A DNA stretch of 64,000 bases from Flectonema sp. DT1601 (lineage: Eukaryota > Euglenozoa > Diplonemea > Diplonemida > Diplonemidae), in the NCBI GenBank assembly GCA_964019425.1, contig OZ025805.1, positions 530,501-594,500 on the forward strand, read 5' to 3'. Positions 10,141 to 18,949 of the stretch are shown one piece after another. The notes below the pieces were generated by a model, which had not been told where the DNA came from, ran no database searches, and saw only the letters and a program-made list of their open reading frames with translations. Both the position numbers and the translations under genes were made by a program. The stretch's first letter is position 1; each line of letters starts with the position of its first letter.

Positions 10141-11040
10141 GGTGTTTCAATACGCAGCAGCGATAGATAGGAAAGAACTACGAAGCAAAGGAAGCACTTG
10201 CACATTTGACTAGTGGGGAATACCTGGCAAAGCAGCTATCCGCACTCAACACTGGATCACGGCAGGAGATGGTGGAGTTGCGGGAGGAACTGAATGATAG
10301 ATTTCAAGAGCTGTGGGCAAGGATTCCACGAAAGCTATGCAATTCATGAAATTTATAAACAACTCAAGCCAAGTACTTCCTTTGCTTTGGATGCCATTTT
10401 CTAAGATTCCAAGAACCTAATCAGGTTGTGCTCTGTTATGCTCAGAGAAGGGGGAGTGTGCTCGTCGAATGCAACATATGTTTTGTTTTGATTGGCTGGG
10501 TGGTGAAGTGAAAATAGAAGAAACAATTAGGGACAGCCTCTCCCCATCCTCCCCCACGTCTTCACGTTTTATTAATATTATTACTTATGTTAGTATTATA
10601 AAGTTTATTACTGTTTCTACATTGTCAAACTATCACCATTCAGCAAACAATGTCTCACCCAAACATGGATGAACACTTTGCGGGTTTAGCGGAGAGTGAA
10701 AAGCTGGAGACCCGCATTGCACGATTGCAGGAGGAGCTGAATTGAAGTTTACAATACGCAGAAAAGAGAGGGACTCGGGTGAACGTGTAAAAGCTGAGAT
10801 CCGCAAGGAAATTGTTGAAACCAACATCGTCAAAGCTGAGAATCAGAAAAATTTCTGGAAATTGAAGGAAGAGAATCAGAAAAATATCCGGAAATTGGAA
10901 GAAGAGGAGATGCAGGTCAGGTTCGGAAAAGGTATTTTGGTATCACTGCAAAAGAGAGGGGTTTCTACCTGAGTCGGCTGGAAACTGCAATCGCCGATGC
11001 TAAAGCTGAGAAAACACGACTCGCACTCGTTGGATCACAA
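10141..11040 (+). pseudogene. Degraded coiled-coil coding remnants upstream of the ATPase-nuclease locus
   Basis: Two patches still read like coding sequence on the + strand. One, near 10165-10330, reads as an amphipathic coil (for example EALAHLTSGEYLAKQLSALN and EMVELREELNDRFQELWARI). The other, from about 10650, starts with an ATG and a SEKLETRIARLQEEL coil followed by Lys/Glu-rich sequence. Both are decayed and treated as fossils. They may be the leader part of the Crinkler/RHS-like locus just downstream, or relics of other genes. The second patch ends near a GTATGC that could be an old 5' splice site. Confidence 0.4.
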
Positions 11041-11064
11041 GTATGCTTTTTACTTTTTTGAATT

Positions 11065-11119
11065 GGGGAAAAGGGGTAGGGGCTCGGAAAGGTGGTGTGA
11101 CAAAGTGAACCGCCATTGT
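11065..11119 (+). repeat. Dispersed repeat R1, copy 1
   Basis: The segment around GGGGTAGGGGCTCGGAAAGG and GTGTGACAAAGTGAACCGCC has a clear relative in inverse orientation at 24828-24884, where the complementary strand reads GGGGTAGGGCGACTCGGGAA then GATGTGACAAAGTGAGCCGC. Both copies lie upstream of coding sequence on the same relative strand. The repeat is not part of the VIPER-like termini. Its family is unknown. Confidence 0.6.
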
Positions 11120-11596
11120 TTTATATGTCAGGTTTATGACTCTAACAATATTAATAAGATACCGAAAAGGTGTTTTATTAAAGATGGCTCCAAAATCATG
11201 GAAAAAACCATAGACTTTGAGCACAAGACCAATGGAAACAAGGCATGCTTTAACGCCTCTCAAAAGATCAAACATTATCAGATTGATCCAAAAAAAGAAC
11301 ACTTTAAGAAAGCTCAAGTTTTAACCCGAGTATTTCATGGAAGGATAAATTTTTCAAGAAATGGGAATAAAAAGGTTACGATGGATAATTCGAATATTTC
11401 AAAGAATGTCACCAATAAACCCAGCCAGGTTGCGAACTAGTAACAGCATGAGGAATGTTTTTTTTATATACATGCATGATAACAAAGTAACTGCATCCTA
11501 GTAACTTAGGTTGTGACTTGTTTTCTACTTTACCATGAGTTTTATTGAAAAGCTGTTTTACTTACCGTTTAGTTAACCTTCCCAACACTAAAACAG

Positions 11597-13506
11597 GGTG
11601 GTCACAAAGTGGAATATTTGTTAGAGTGTGATAGTGAAGAAGGAAATGCGATCTTGAAGAGATGGGAACACCTAAAGTTCGATCCTTACAATCAGGAGTT
11701 GATTTGTCGCGAAAGTGCAAAAGAAATAATCCTTGACTACGCTAAGAAGGTGGTGCAGAAGGACGAGAAATATTGGACTCAAGACGATAAATCAAAGTTG
11801 CTGACTTCGTATGGAGTGAAAGGTACGGGCAAAACAGCAGTCATGCGAGCAATGGTCGGATTCGATGGGAAGCCAGGGTGGGTTCAGGCAGCTGACCCAA
11901 ATGCAAGGGCCGTGACGTCTTCATTCAATGAATGTGGTGGCAAGGTTGATATGTTCGGAAATGATTGCGAGAAACTAGGTTTACATCGGACAGACATTGC
12001 ATTCGGTAGGCACATCTTAAGGTACAATGGAATGTGTGAAGAGGATGTTCAAAGGGTTGGAAGCTTCAAAACTGCTGTGTTCCTCCTGCGGAAAAAGCTT
12101 GGGCAAACAATCCCAGGCACCCTGGTCATTGGTATTGATGAACTCGCAATGATTGAGGGAGAAGCTGCCAAAGTGGTGAGCAGTCTTATGCAGCAGCAGG
12201 ATTATTCCATTGGATATCCCGATGCATACGGAGGTGCGGTCATTTTTATCTTGTCCGCATTAACTGAATCTTTCGCTTCGAAAGTGCAAACTGCTTCAGG
12301 TCGCCCTATCCTGACAAACATTCCCCTCCATAACTTGCCACAGGCTGAAGCGTTCGATCTCCTCCCTGCTGACATCAGAAGTGCTGCAAAGAAAGATGGA
12401 CGGATTCAAAAGCTGATTAACCAATGTGGTGGGAATCCACGGGCTTTGTTTGAAGGTGTCATGAACTCAGAGACTACCTTGTAAAGGGGGACCAAGAGGT
12501 GTATGATAGCGATATTGCCAAAGCCCGATCGACAATTCTTAAGGACTGCAAGATAATAAGTACAATTCAGGGTCACACTCTGATGGACATTGTTTCTACT
12601 TGGTTCGCGGTTCAAGAACCCACTGAAGAATGGAGGGATACCATGCGTGGTGCAGGATTCCTCCAACCTGTTCAGGGTAAGGATTCCAATGAGATATTTT
12701 TCCCGCTGATGCTTGCTGAGTGGTCAAAAAGAAAGCAGTTGGGTTCTCTCATGTCGCACCACATTGCAGGCTGCTATGACAGCGACGATCAGATAATGAC
12801 GGGACAAGAGAAGAGGGTCGAGCATCTGTTAATGCACTATGAGATAGTTCGAAAGGTGGCATACCATCATCTGAAAAAGAAGCCACCGATCGGTGCATTC
12901 TTCAAGCACTCAACTGTCAGTCCTGCAACAAAAGCTACCGATCGTAAATGCGACCTGCTTAGGGCTGAAGATACGTTCCTGATCGAATTTAATGATTTAT
13001 CTACAAACTTAGTCAGTCATGTTTCGAAGTTTAAGGAGCTTACTGACGGTGATTGGAAGTCATTCAGCTATGGGCACACTCTCTACTCCGATCTCTCCAA
13101 CGAAAAAGGAATTGAATACATCACACCCCACTTTCGTCTGATCAATGGAAAGTCAGTCCTCACAGCAGAAGTGTGCCAGATCAAATATACACAGTCGGCT
13201 GATTGGCCCAATTGGCAAGAGAAGCTCAAGACATCACCTGGGGTGAAAGCACTCAACAAGAAGAAGATCCCCTGGTTTGCTGTGTACTATGTTAGCCATT
13301 CCCCTATTCCCCAGACATACAAGACCGACTGTATTCATTTTCCGAAAGACGCCCTGGACAAGTTCACTGCTCCGTTAGGGATACTGCACCTTGAGAAGGA
13401 AACACTGAAATCCCCCCTTTCTGGGGCAATGTTGAGACATCGCCCATGGGTGTCACCTGCTAAGCTACCTTCTCGGATCCCGCGAGTTCTTTTGAAAATG
13501 TTCTAA
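11597..13506 (+). pseudogene. Broken Crinkler/RHS-type (CR) locus: P-loop ATPase part and REase-fold nuclease part
   Basis: The first part (about 11.6-12.5 kb) encodes a P-loop NTPase with Walker A GVKGTGKTAV and Walker B LVIGIDELAMI, then LLPADIRSAAK and a NQCGGNPRALFEG sensor-like stretch. This is the layout of the AAA/STAND-like ATPase in Crinkler-RHS-type effectors and trypanosome retrotransposon-hot-spot proteins. The second part (about 12.5-13.5 kb), in another frame, ends in a restriction-endonuclease-like block: GIEYITPHFRLING, EVCQIKYT, and KKIPWFAVYYVS. These are the expected strands and Q-x-K core. The locus looks broken (at least one disruption plus a decayed leader) and is treated as a fossil. 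An acceptor-like AAAACAG precedes the ATPase part. CR proteins are known as host-nucleus effectors or as selfish, element-associated proteins. Its setting beside a VIPER-like element favours the second view here. Confidence 0.6.
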
Positions 13507-14760
13507 TCTGCCGCTTCTAACGTCTTTTGTTATTCCCGTTCTTCCATCCTTTCTTCTCAACCATTTGAATGTGTGGAATCATAATTTGTTTTGGTATCGT
13601 TATGTTATGTCAACGATGTGCCAACACAAATAGAATTCCTTTGCTCTATGTTCCTTTTTTTTTTGAAATAAATCACGCTGGTGCCAACCTGTATGGTTGG
13701 TCTGCCCCTGCAAATCTTATGACTTCGTTCACAAGGGATGAACTGAACCTGGTGTCGGATTTGAACGTCCACATCCAGAAATAGTGATAGCAATAGTAGT
13801 CATTGTTGTATCTCAATGGATGGGTTTTATAGAACGTCGTTCTTTAGCAAAACCAAGTATCTATTTTATCTAACATACAAGACCGACTGTTAGTACAGAA
13901 GTTACAGGTGATAAGCATATTGAGGTCCCCCCTATTCCCATGAAGGACAATTCTGTAAGATCTCTTGTAGTTCTCGCATAGAACTTAGAAGGACACAGGA
14001 GATGGTATTATTTCGGTAAAACCTCCCCACCCTGGACTTTGCCCAACATTTAATGTTGAACTATGTAATTGTTGCTAACAACCCTGTTATTCCAAACTTA
14101 TTTTGGTTTTTATGTGTTATTTTTGTTGTTTTTATCTTTTTTTATTTTCTTATTTGCAAAACTTAAATGAGATTATTCGAGTCCGTGTCATGCGGTCTCG
14201 TTCTCCTTTTGCAAAAATTCTTCACAAAGCTTTTATTATTTGTGTGATGTAGGTTTTTCCTCCTTGTTTGGCAGTCTTGCTTTTCTCTTATGTTCACTTT
14301 AAGTAAAAAAAAAAAAAGATTATTATTTTGGTAATCAAGTCGTTTTAATTGTCAACTCTTTAACAGGGAATGGATATTATTAATTTGGTGATTTGGTATA
14401 TTTCAGATGTCTTTTTTTTATATTAGTTGTCAAAAACAGGTCGTAGAAAATATAAAAAAAATTGATTCAAAATTTTGATACTCAAAAACTGCCCACTCAG
14501 AAGTGACATTGTTTCCTTACAACTCATTAATAAAGTCAGAGAAGATGTTTTTTTGTGAGAGGATGAGATAGACAAACATTTTTCAGCTTTTTCTTAGTTG
14601 CTCATTTTTTGGTAGATGGCTCAGATATCTCACCTACTAGCTTCATTCTTTCTACAGTCTTATGTTATTACTTTGCAAGTGTGTTGTGTGTTGGGAGATT
14701 TCACCAGACTAAAAAATATAATCAAAAGGAGAGTCCGGGGGACAACGACAGGAAGCGGCG
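13507..14760. other. AT-rich stretch without supported gene
   Basis: No domain or sustained coding signal is seen. A short stretch, ACATACAAGACCGACTGT, near 13875 repeats sequence from the nuclease part (near 13315) and is followed by CCCCCTATTCCC-like sequence. A small duplicated scrap of that locus may therefore lie here. The rest is AT-rich with A/T runs. Confidence 0.4.
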
Positions 14761-14984
14761 AGCACGGTGAGGGATGGAAATGATGGAGGCCCGACACCAA
14801 CTACCAACAACAAGAAACCCACTCTGCCAGAGTGGTACATTCACGCAGCGTGGGCTAAAGCAACACCTACGCTTAAATTCTCAGAAGCAATCGATGCCTC
14901 CAAAAACAACTCGGACGGACTCGTGGTCATCAGCTCAAAGGCTGATTATGAAGCACTGAAGCAAACACGAACGAAGGGCGACTG

Positions 14985-15575
14985 GGCTTCCATGTTACTC
15001 CCGCTTCCTTAGCAAATCCATCCATTCTTCTTGTCGCCGCCTCTACATCTTCCTTCTTACCAAACAACCTTATGTTGTCAACCCACCAATGAATACCAAC
15101 ATGTTTCTCAGCAAACTCCTCCCTCACAAACATTGGATCACCGGCCACAACTGCTGCAATGGTGTTCATGATTTCCGGTGCACAAACATGTCCCATTGGC
15201 AATCGTGTCAAAGCAAAAGTCCTTCCAGATGAATCGAAAAATGTAAAGAACTTCTGTGACTGTTCTGGTATTTGGATCTGAAAGAAACCAGTCTTGAAAT
15301 CCCTGCATGAAGCCACCTCAGAACGAACTGCATCCAAGTAGTATGAGATTCGGCTCGTATAGCGGAACATTCGGCTCATATCCAAAATCTGTCAGGTTTT
15401 CATTTGCTTCTCGCGTCCATAAAATGAAGCGTTGCCAGCCCCTCTCCTCATACACTGTAAAAGGTATGTTCTCAGACAAAGGGGCCGTGCCAACAGGTAC
15501 CGCAATCCCACAGTTTACAAATTCTTCTGCGTGTTCAGAGCTGAAACGTGATTTCTTCCTTCCAACCCGGTTCAT
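14985..15575 (-). mobile_element. VIPER-like reverse-transcriptase remnant (minus strand)
   Basis: Two minus-strand frames match the reverse transcriptase of the whole element at 16.1-21.2 kb. Shared strings include IPFTVYEER, RFILWT, YLDAVRSEVASCRDFKTGFF, LTRLPMGHVCAPE, MNTIAAVVAGDP, and HWWVDNIRLFG. Homology starts in the RT finger region and ends just after a TWKPS motif. Amino-acid divergence from the whole element is substantial, so this is a different subfamily. It is broken and older than the intact neighbour, and is treated as a fossil. Confidence 0.8.
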
Positions 15576-15582
15576 TTTCTAG

Positions 15583-15957
15583 AATTCATTCAGGTAATTT
15601 TCCACCAAGCTTAGCACCGGAAAGAAATAATCAAAGGAATCAGACAGAAAAGTGTATGATTCCGAAGTTGGAAAAATGAACAAAACAACAGACATTTTTT
15701 ATATATTCTTTAGCCTTCTATTTTTCAAAAGAAATTCTTTATACAGCTCGATCACTTCTTTCTCTCACACTCACGTTTTCGAAGTGGAGCTGAGTCCAAC
15801 GAAAACGGACTTCAGTTACCCCGCCGCAGCGAGCCACCTCGAACCAGGGTGTTCTTGCAATCGCGCGTTCTAGTGTAATCGCTTGTTTTTGGTGCGTGTG
15901 TAGTTTTTAAGTTTTATTATTTCGACAGGTGCAAAGCATGGAAGGGCAATTACTCCT
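15583..15957 (+). repeat. Diverged terminal-repeat-like segment of a VIPER-like relative
   Basis: It begins with a stretch similar to the start of the A repeat (AGGTAATTTTCCACCAAGCT versus AGGTAATTTGCCACCGAAAC in A1) and ends with one similar to the end of the B repeat (CAGGTGCAAAGCATGGAAGG versus CAGGTGCATACAGTATAGGA). In between, near 15820-15885 on the minus strand, is a weak tRNA-like block (TAGAACGC ... TGGTTCGAGG), in the same relative place as the tRNA-like block of A1. It therefore looks like the joined A-B terminal region of another subfamily, probably belonging with the adjacent RT remnant. Confidence 0.5.
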
Positions 15958-16084
15958 TTAACACAGGGAACGATAAAGACAAGACATGCTTGAACCTCTC
16001 CAAGATCGCTGGATGCATTCTGTCTTGAACCATCTCAAGATCCAGAAACTGGTTTCAGTTGAGGCAACATGGTAATTAGCCTTC

Positions 16085-16343
16085 TCAAAATTCCATTTAG
16101 GTAATTTGCCACCGAAACTGAGCACCAAACAAAAACCGCCGTCAGCGGGTTTTGAACCCTCGACCGCCATTCTCGCAGACCGGCGTTCTATCAATTGAGC
16201 TATGTAGCCACATAATCGACGTTTCTTTTATTTCTATAAGTCAATGTCTCTATTAGTTTTCTGACGATATCAAATATTTCTATCCCTTTATCAGTTCTCA
16301 CACCCCTGTCTTCATCACAAGAAAACTTATATTTAAATTAAGT
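16085..16343 (+). repeat. A1 terminal repeat of the VIPER-like element
   Basis: 259 bp, matched at 20726-20984 (A2) without a difference that I could find by reading. It starts TCAAAATTCCATTTAGG and ends TTTAAATTAAGT, seven bases before the gag-like ATG. It contains an antisense tRNA-like block (16131-16209). Confidence 0.85.
16131..16209 (-). other. tRNA-like block inside the A1 repeat (antisense)
   Basis: Read on the minus strand from 16209, the sequence begins GGCTACATAGCTCAATTGAT (acceptor-like start plus a good Pol III box A, TAGCTCAATTGATAGA). It continues through an anticodon-like hairpin with CTGCGAG in the loop, then a box B-like GGTTCAAAACC in a T-arm-like setting, and ends at a run of five T. 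The D stem has one mismatch and the 3' acceptor half pairs poorly with the 5' half. It is therefore not a functional tRNA but a tRNA-derived or tRNA-mimicking module that could recruit Pol III. The same block recurs in A2 (20772-20850). Confidence 0.6.
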
Positions 16344-16349
16344 TAAATA

Positions 16350-17606
16350 ATGACTCGTGTAAATTTTGAGTTCCCTGAGTTCCTAGTGGAGATTTGGAAG
16401 GCACGAATGGGTGAGGAACCGCCAAAGAAGTTGGATAATATTAACTTGGATGAGCTGATTGCATGCATCCCCTTTAGCATCGATCTAAGTACATTGAGAT
16501 CGGACAAGGAGACGAGGAGGTTGATCCAAGGCACACTGGCTATGTGTCTTGGGATCTCAAGCGACGCAGCCAAGACACTTTCGATGAATAAGTGTCTAGT
16601 AATACTGGGGGTTCTATCAAGGAGCCGCTTGCAGTTGGTCAACCAGAGCGCCGCCCGGATGAGCGAGCGGATATCCAAGGGGGGGTCGGATAGGTTGGTG
16701 ACACACGACGAGGCGGAGGATGCGATGGGATCGCTGCAGCAGGGCACGGACACGCTCCGAAGCGACACCAAGCAAGGATTCGACTCGTTGAGAAACGAAT
16801 GTCAGAAGGAATCCCAATCGGTGAGGAGAAGGGTTGGGGAGGCCGCCGAGAAAGCTGAGAACATCGGGGGCATGTGGGAAGCATTCAAAGAGCAACAGGT
16901 TCTACAACAGCAACAACAAGATAACATCATCCAGCAGCTCACACAGCAACAACAAGATCAGCAGGACCAGAATACTGCATTGTTCCAGAGCATCAGTCAA
17001 CAACAACAGGTCCATCAGGAACAACAGGCAGCCGTGATACAAGGTATCATGCAGGAATTAGCAGGTCTGAAGAAGAGGTCTACCACAACTCAGCAAGGGC
17101 CAGTACCTCAAGCACCAAAGACGGAAGAAGAAGAAGCAACACAGGAGGTGACCGACCCATCTGCAGCCAGAGATGTAAAAAGATGGGCAGCAGTAATGAG
17201 TTCGGGAAGGACCGAGGCCCTGGTACACGGGATCAGAGAGAGGTATGTTAACAGCCTCGAATACAAAGTTGGGGGAAGCCAACTTCTCAGTTATTTCAAG
17301 CAATTGAAAAACTTTATACTCGGGTTCGAATATGTAGTAGCGTGGGAAGAAAACCCCCACTTCGTAGAGCTAGGCAACGATTTGTTGGAGCAGCTGCGGA
17401 TTCAGCATTACTTCTGCAAGGATGGGACGAAGAGATCCGAGCTGGAGATGATAATGAAAGTGGCATCGGAAGACCCGTTGGAGAAGGCAAACGCCATAGC
17501 TAAGAGGAACAAACATGTGAAGCTGCAGCAACCAAAATGGAAAGGAGGGAAGGCGTCTGTTTCCACATACCCAGCATCGGGAAACGGGAGAGGGTTCGCG
17601 AAGTGA
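16350..17606 (+). CDS. Gag-like protein of the VIPER-like element
   Basis: A 418-residue frame starting seven bases after A1. The N-terminus is globular (FEFPEFLVEIWKARMGEEPP). A long helical/coiled-coil middle follows, with a striking Gln-rich stretch (residues about 185-230). A second globular part contains QLLSYFKQLKNFILGFEYVV, which has a diverged counterpart in the minus-strand gag remnant at 21.2-22.0 kb. No zinc knuckle is seen. Position and composition support a nucleoprotein role for the element RNA; this is inference from the family. Confidence 0.7.
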   Translation: MTRVNFEFPEFLVEIWKARMGEEPPKKLDNINLDELIACIPFSIDLSTLRSDKETRRLIQGTLAMCLGISSDAAKTLSMNKCLVILGVLSRSRLQLVNQSAARMSERISKGGSDRLVTHDEAEDAMGSLQQGTDTLRSDTKQGFDSLRNECQKESQSVRRRVGEAAEKAENIGGMWEAFKEQQVLQQQQQDNIIQQLTQQQQDQQDQNTALFQSISQQQQVHQEQQAAVIQGIMQELAGLKKRSTTTQQGPVPQAPKTEEEEATQEVTDPSAARDVKRWAAVMSSGRTEALVHGIRERYVNSLEYKVGGSQLLSYFKQLKNFILGFEYVVAWEENPHFVELGNDLLEQLRIQHYFCKDGTKRSELEMIMKVASEDPLEKANAIAKRNKHVKLQQPKWKGGKASVSTYPASGNGRGFAK

Positions 17607-17669
17607 CCAGCCGACCGGACCCTGCAAGTAACAACAGTACTCCCAAGACGAAGGTTAGAGTACAGGAAT

Positions 17670-18914
17670 ATGCAAGTATTAGAAACACTCCCATTACCAA
17701 GGTTGAAGTATTTAAGGAAACCAGCAAGACTTATGCAGAAGCGCTCAAAACAGGTATTGAAGGACGGCCGACTACGAACAAGGTTAAGAAGATCCATAAG
17801 TTCGATCGTTCGAGGCCCGGACAACAATATAAAATCCGCAGTCCGAGGATCCCCCAGCGGAAGGGAGATGGAAGCAAATTCAGACAGAGAAACGGGAGAG
17901 ATAAATTCCACACCAATCACAGTCACAACGGATACAATGCCCTCAGAAGAATTAGGAAAAAACATAGTTGGAAGAATTCTGCTGAACATGATGGAGGGAT
18001 GCCCCGAGGGGGCAAAGAAGCGGCATGCGGAGGATTCCGTTACATACATAGAAGCGACGGAAAGACTTCAAGAAACACTAGAGAAGATGTGGGCCTCAAA
18101 GACAACAGCAAGCAGGCGGAATCTGTGGAGAAGATTTCGGGCCTGGGCAAGGGAAAAGGAGAAACCAGCAAACGCAAGCTCGGCTGTTCTGTTCGTGATG
18201 GCGACAGGTGTGGCAGTGCAGGGGCTTCTCTCTTATGCAAAGAGTCTATCTGCAGTGATGGGGAGAATCGGAATAGAAAACGGACCTCTGTTGAGCTTAG
18301 CTGCAGCACTGAGGGCGAACGGAGCGGCAATACCACTAGAACAGGCAACGCCAATGACAAGTTTCGACCTGGTGGATTGGGCAAGGGGGCAAGAATTAAA
18401 GACCCACTTGGCAATGCTAGTGTGCTGGAAGACTGCATCAAGATGGGGCGAGACCGCAGCGCTCTCAAGGGACCAGTTCATCTCTGTAAGTCCGTCAGAG
18501 ATCATTATCGATTGGTTCCGCACGCCGAAGGGAAGGAGGGCAAACCCTTACTCGCCAAGCAGATGGACGGTGATAAAGGGGAATCACACAGAAGAGATAA
18601 AGATCTTGCTGGATGCGATGGGGGAGTTCAAAAAACTACACCCGTGGGACACGTCAAAATTAGTGAAAACGTTCCAGCAAGACGGCAGGATGAAAAGATA
18701 CACCGCCCACTCAATAAAAAGGGGTGCGATAAGTCATCTGTTGGAAGTTCTGGCATCCGACCAAGAGCAGCAAGGACTCACAGAAGGGCTGATAAGCAGG
18801 CTGGCCAAGCATGCAGGAGTGTCGGCTCTTTCGGACACCACGCTGAGGTACGGGGGGAACCCAATTGCAATGGCGAGGGCGTTAAAGACAGGGGATGTCA
18901 CCTGTTTCCTGTAG
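17670..18914 (+). CDS. Tyrosine recombinase of the VIPER-like element
   Basis: 414 residues. The C-terminal catalytic domain shows the tyrosine-recombinase set: an Arg in TASRWGETAALSRDQF; the H-x-x-R pair in YTAHSIKRGAISHLL; a second His in RLAKHAGVS; and the nucleophile Tyr in TLRYGGNP. The N-terminal region (KMWASKTTASRRNLWRRFRA) fits a core-binding domain. In this element class the recombinase integrates a circular DNA copy, replacing a DDE integrase. It lies between the gag-like and RT frames. The RT frame remains open beneath it. Confidence 0.85.
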   Translation: MQVLETLPLPRLKYLRKPARLMQKRSKQVLKDGRLRTRLRRSISSIVRGPDNNIKSAVRGSPSGREMEANSDRETGEINSTPITVTTDTMPSEELGKNIVGRILLNMMEGCPEGAKKRHAEDSVTYIEATERLQETLEKMWASKTTASRRNLWRRFRAWAREKEKPANASSAVLFVMATGVAVQGLLSYAKSLSAVMGRIGIENGPLLSLAAALRANGAAIPLEQATPMTSFDLVDWARGQELKTHLAMLVCWKTASRWGETAALSRDQFISVSPSEIIIDWFRTPKGRRANPYSPSRWTVIKGNHTEEIKILLDAMGEFKKLHPWDTSKLVKTFQQDGRMKRYTAHSIKRGAISHLLEVLASDQEQQGLTEGLISRLAKHAGVSALSDTTLRYGGNPIAMARALKTGDVTCFL

Positions 18915-18949
18915 TTGATAGATCAAAAAATGCGAGCGAACGGGATGTG

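Noticed and set aside
14767-15012. An 81-codon + strand frame (PTLPEWYIHAAWAK...)
   Set aside because: It runs into the minus-strand RT remnant and has no recognisable domain. It may be a scrap of another element but is not supportable as a gene.
16131-16209. A genuine tRNA gene in the A repeat
   Set aside because: Box A, box B and a T-run are present, but the acceptor halves pair in only about four of seven positions and the D and anticodon stems have mismatches. It is listed as tRNA-like only.
17537-18949. Upstream extension of the RT frame beneath the gag-like end and the recombinase
   Set aside because: The translation there is Lys/Arg/Gly-rich nonsense with no domain, while the overlapping frame has a clear tyrosine recombinase. 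I count only the part from 18950 as supported.
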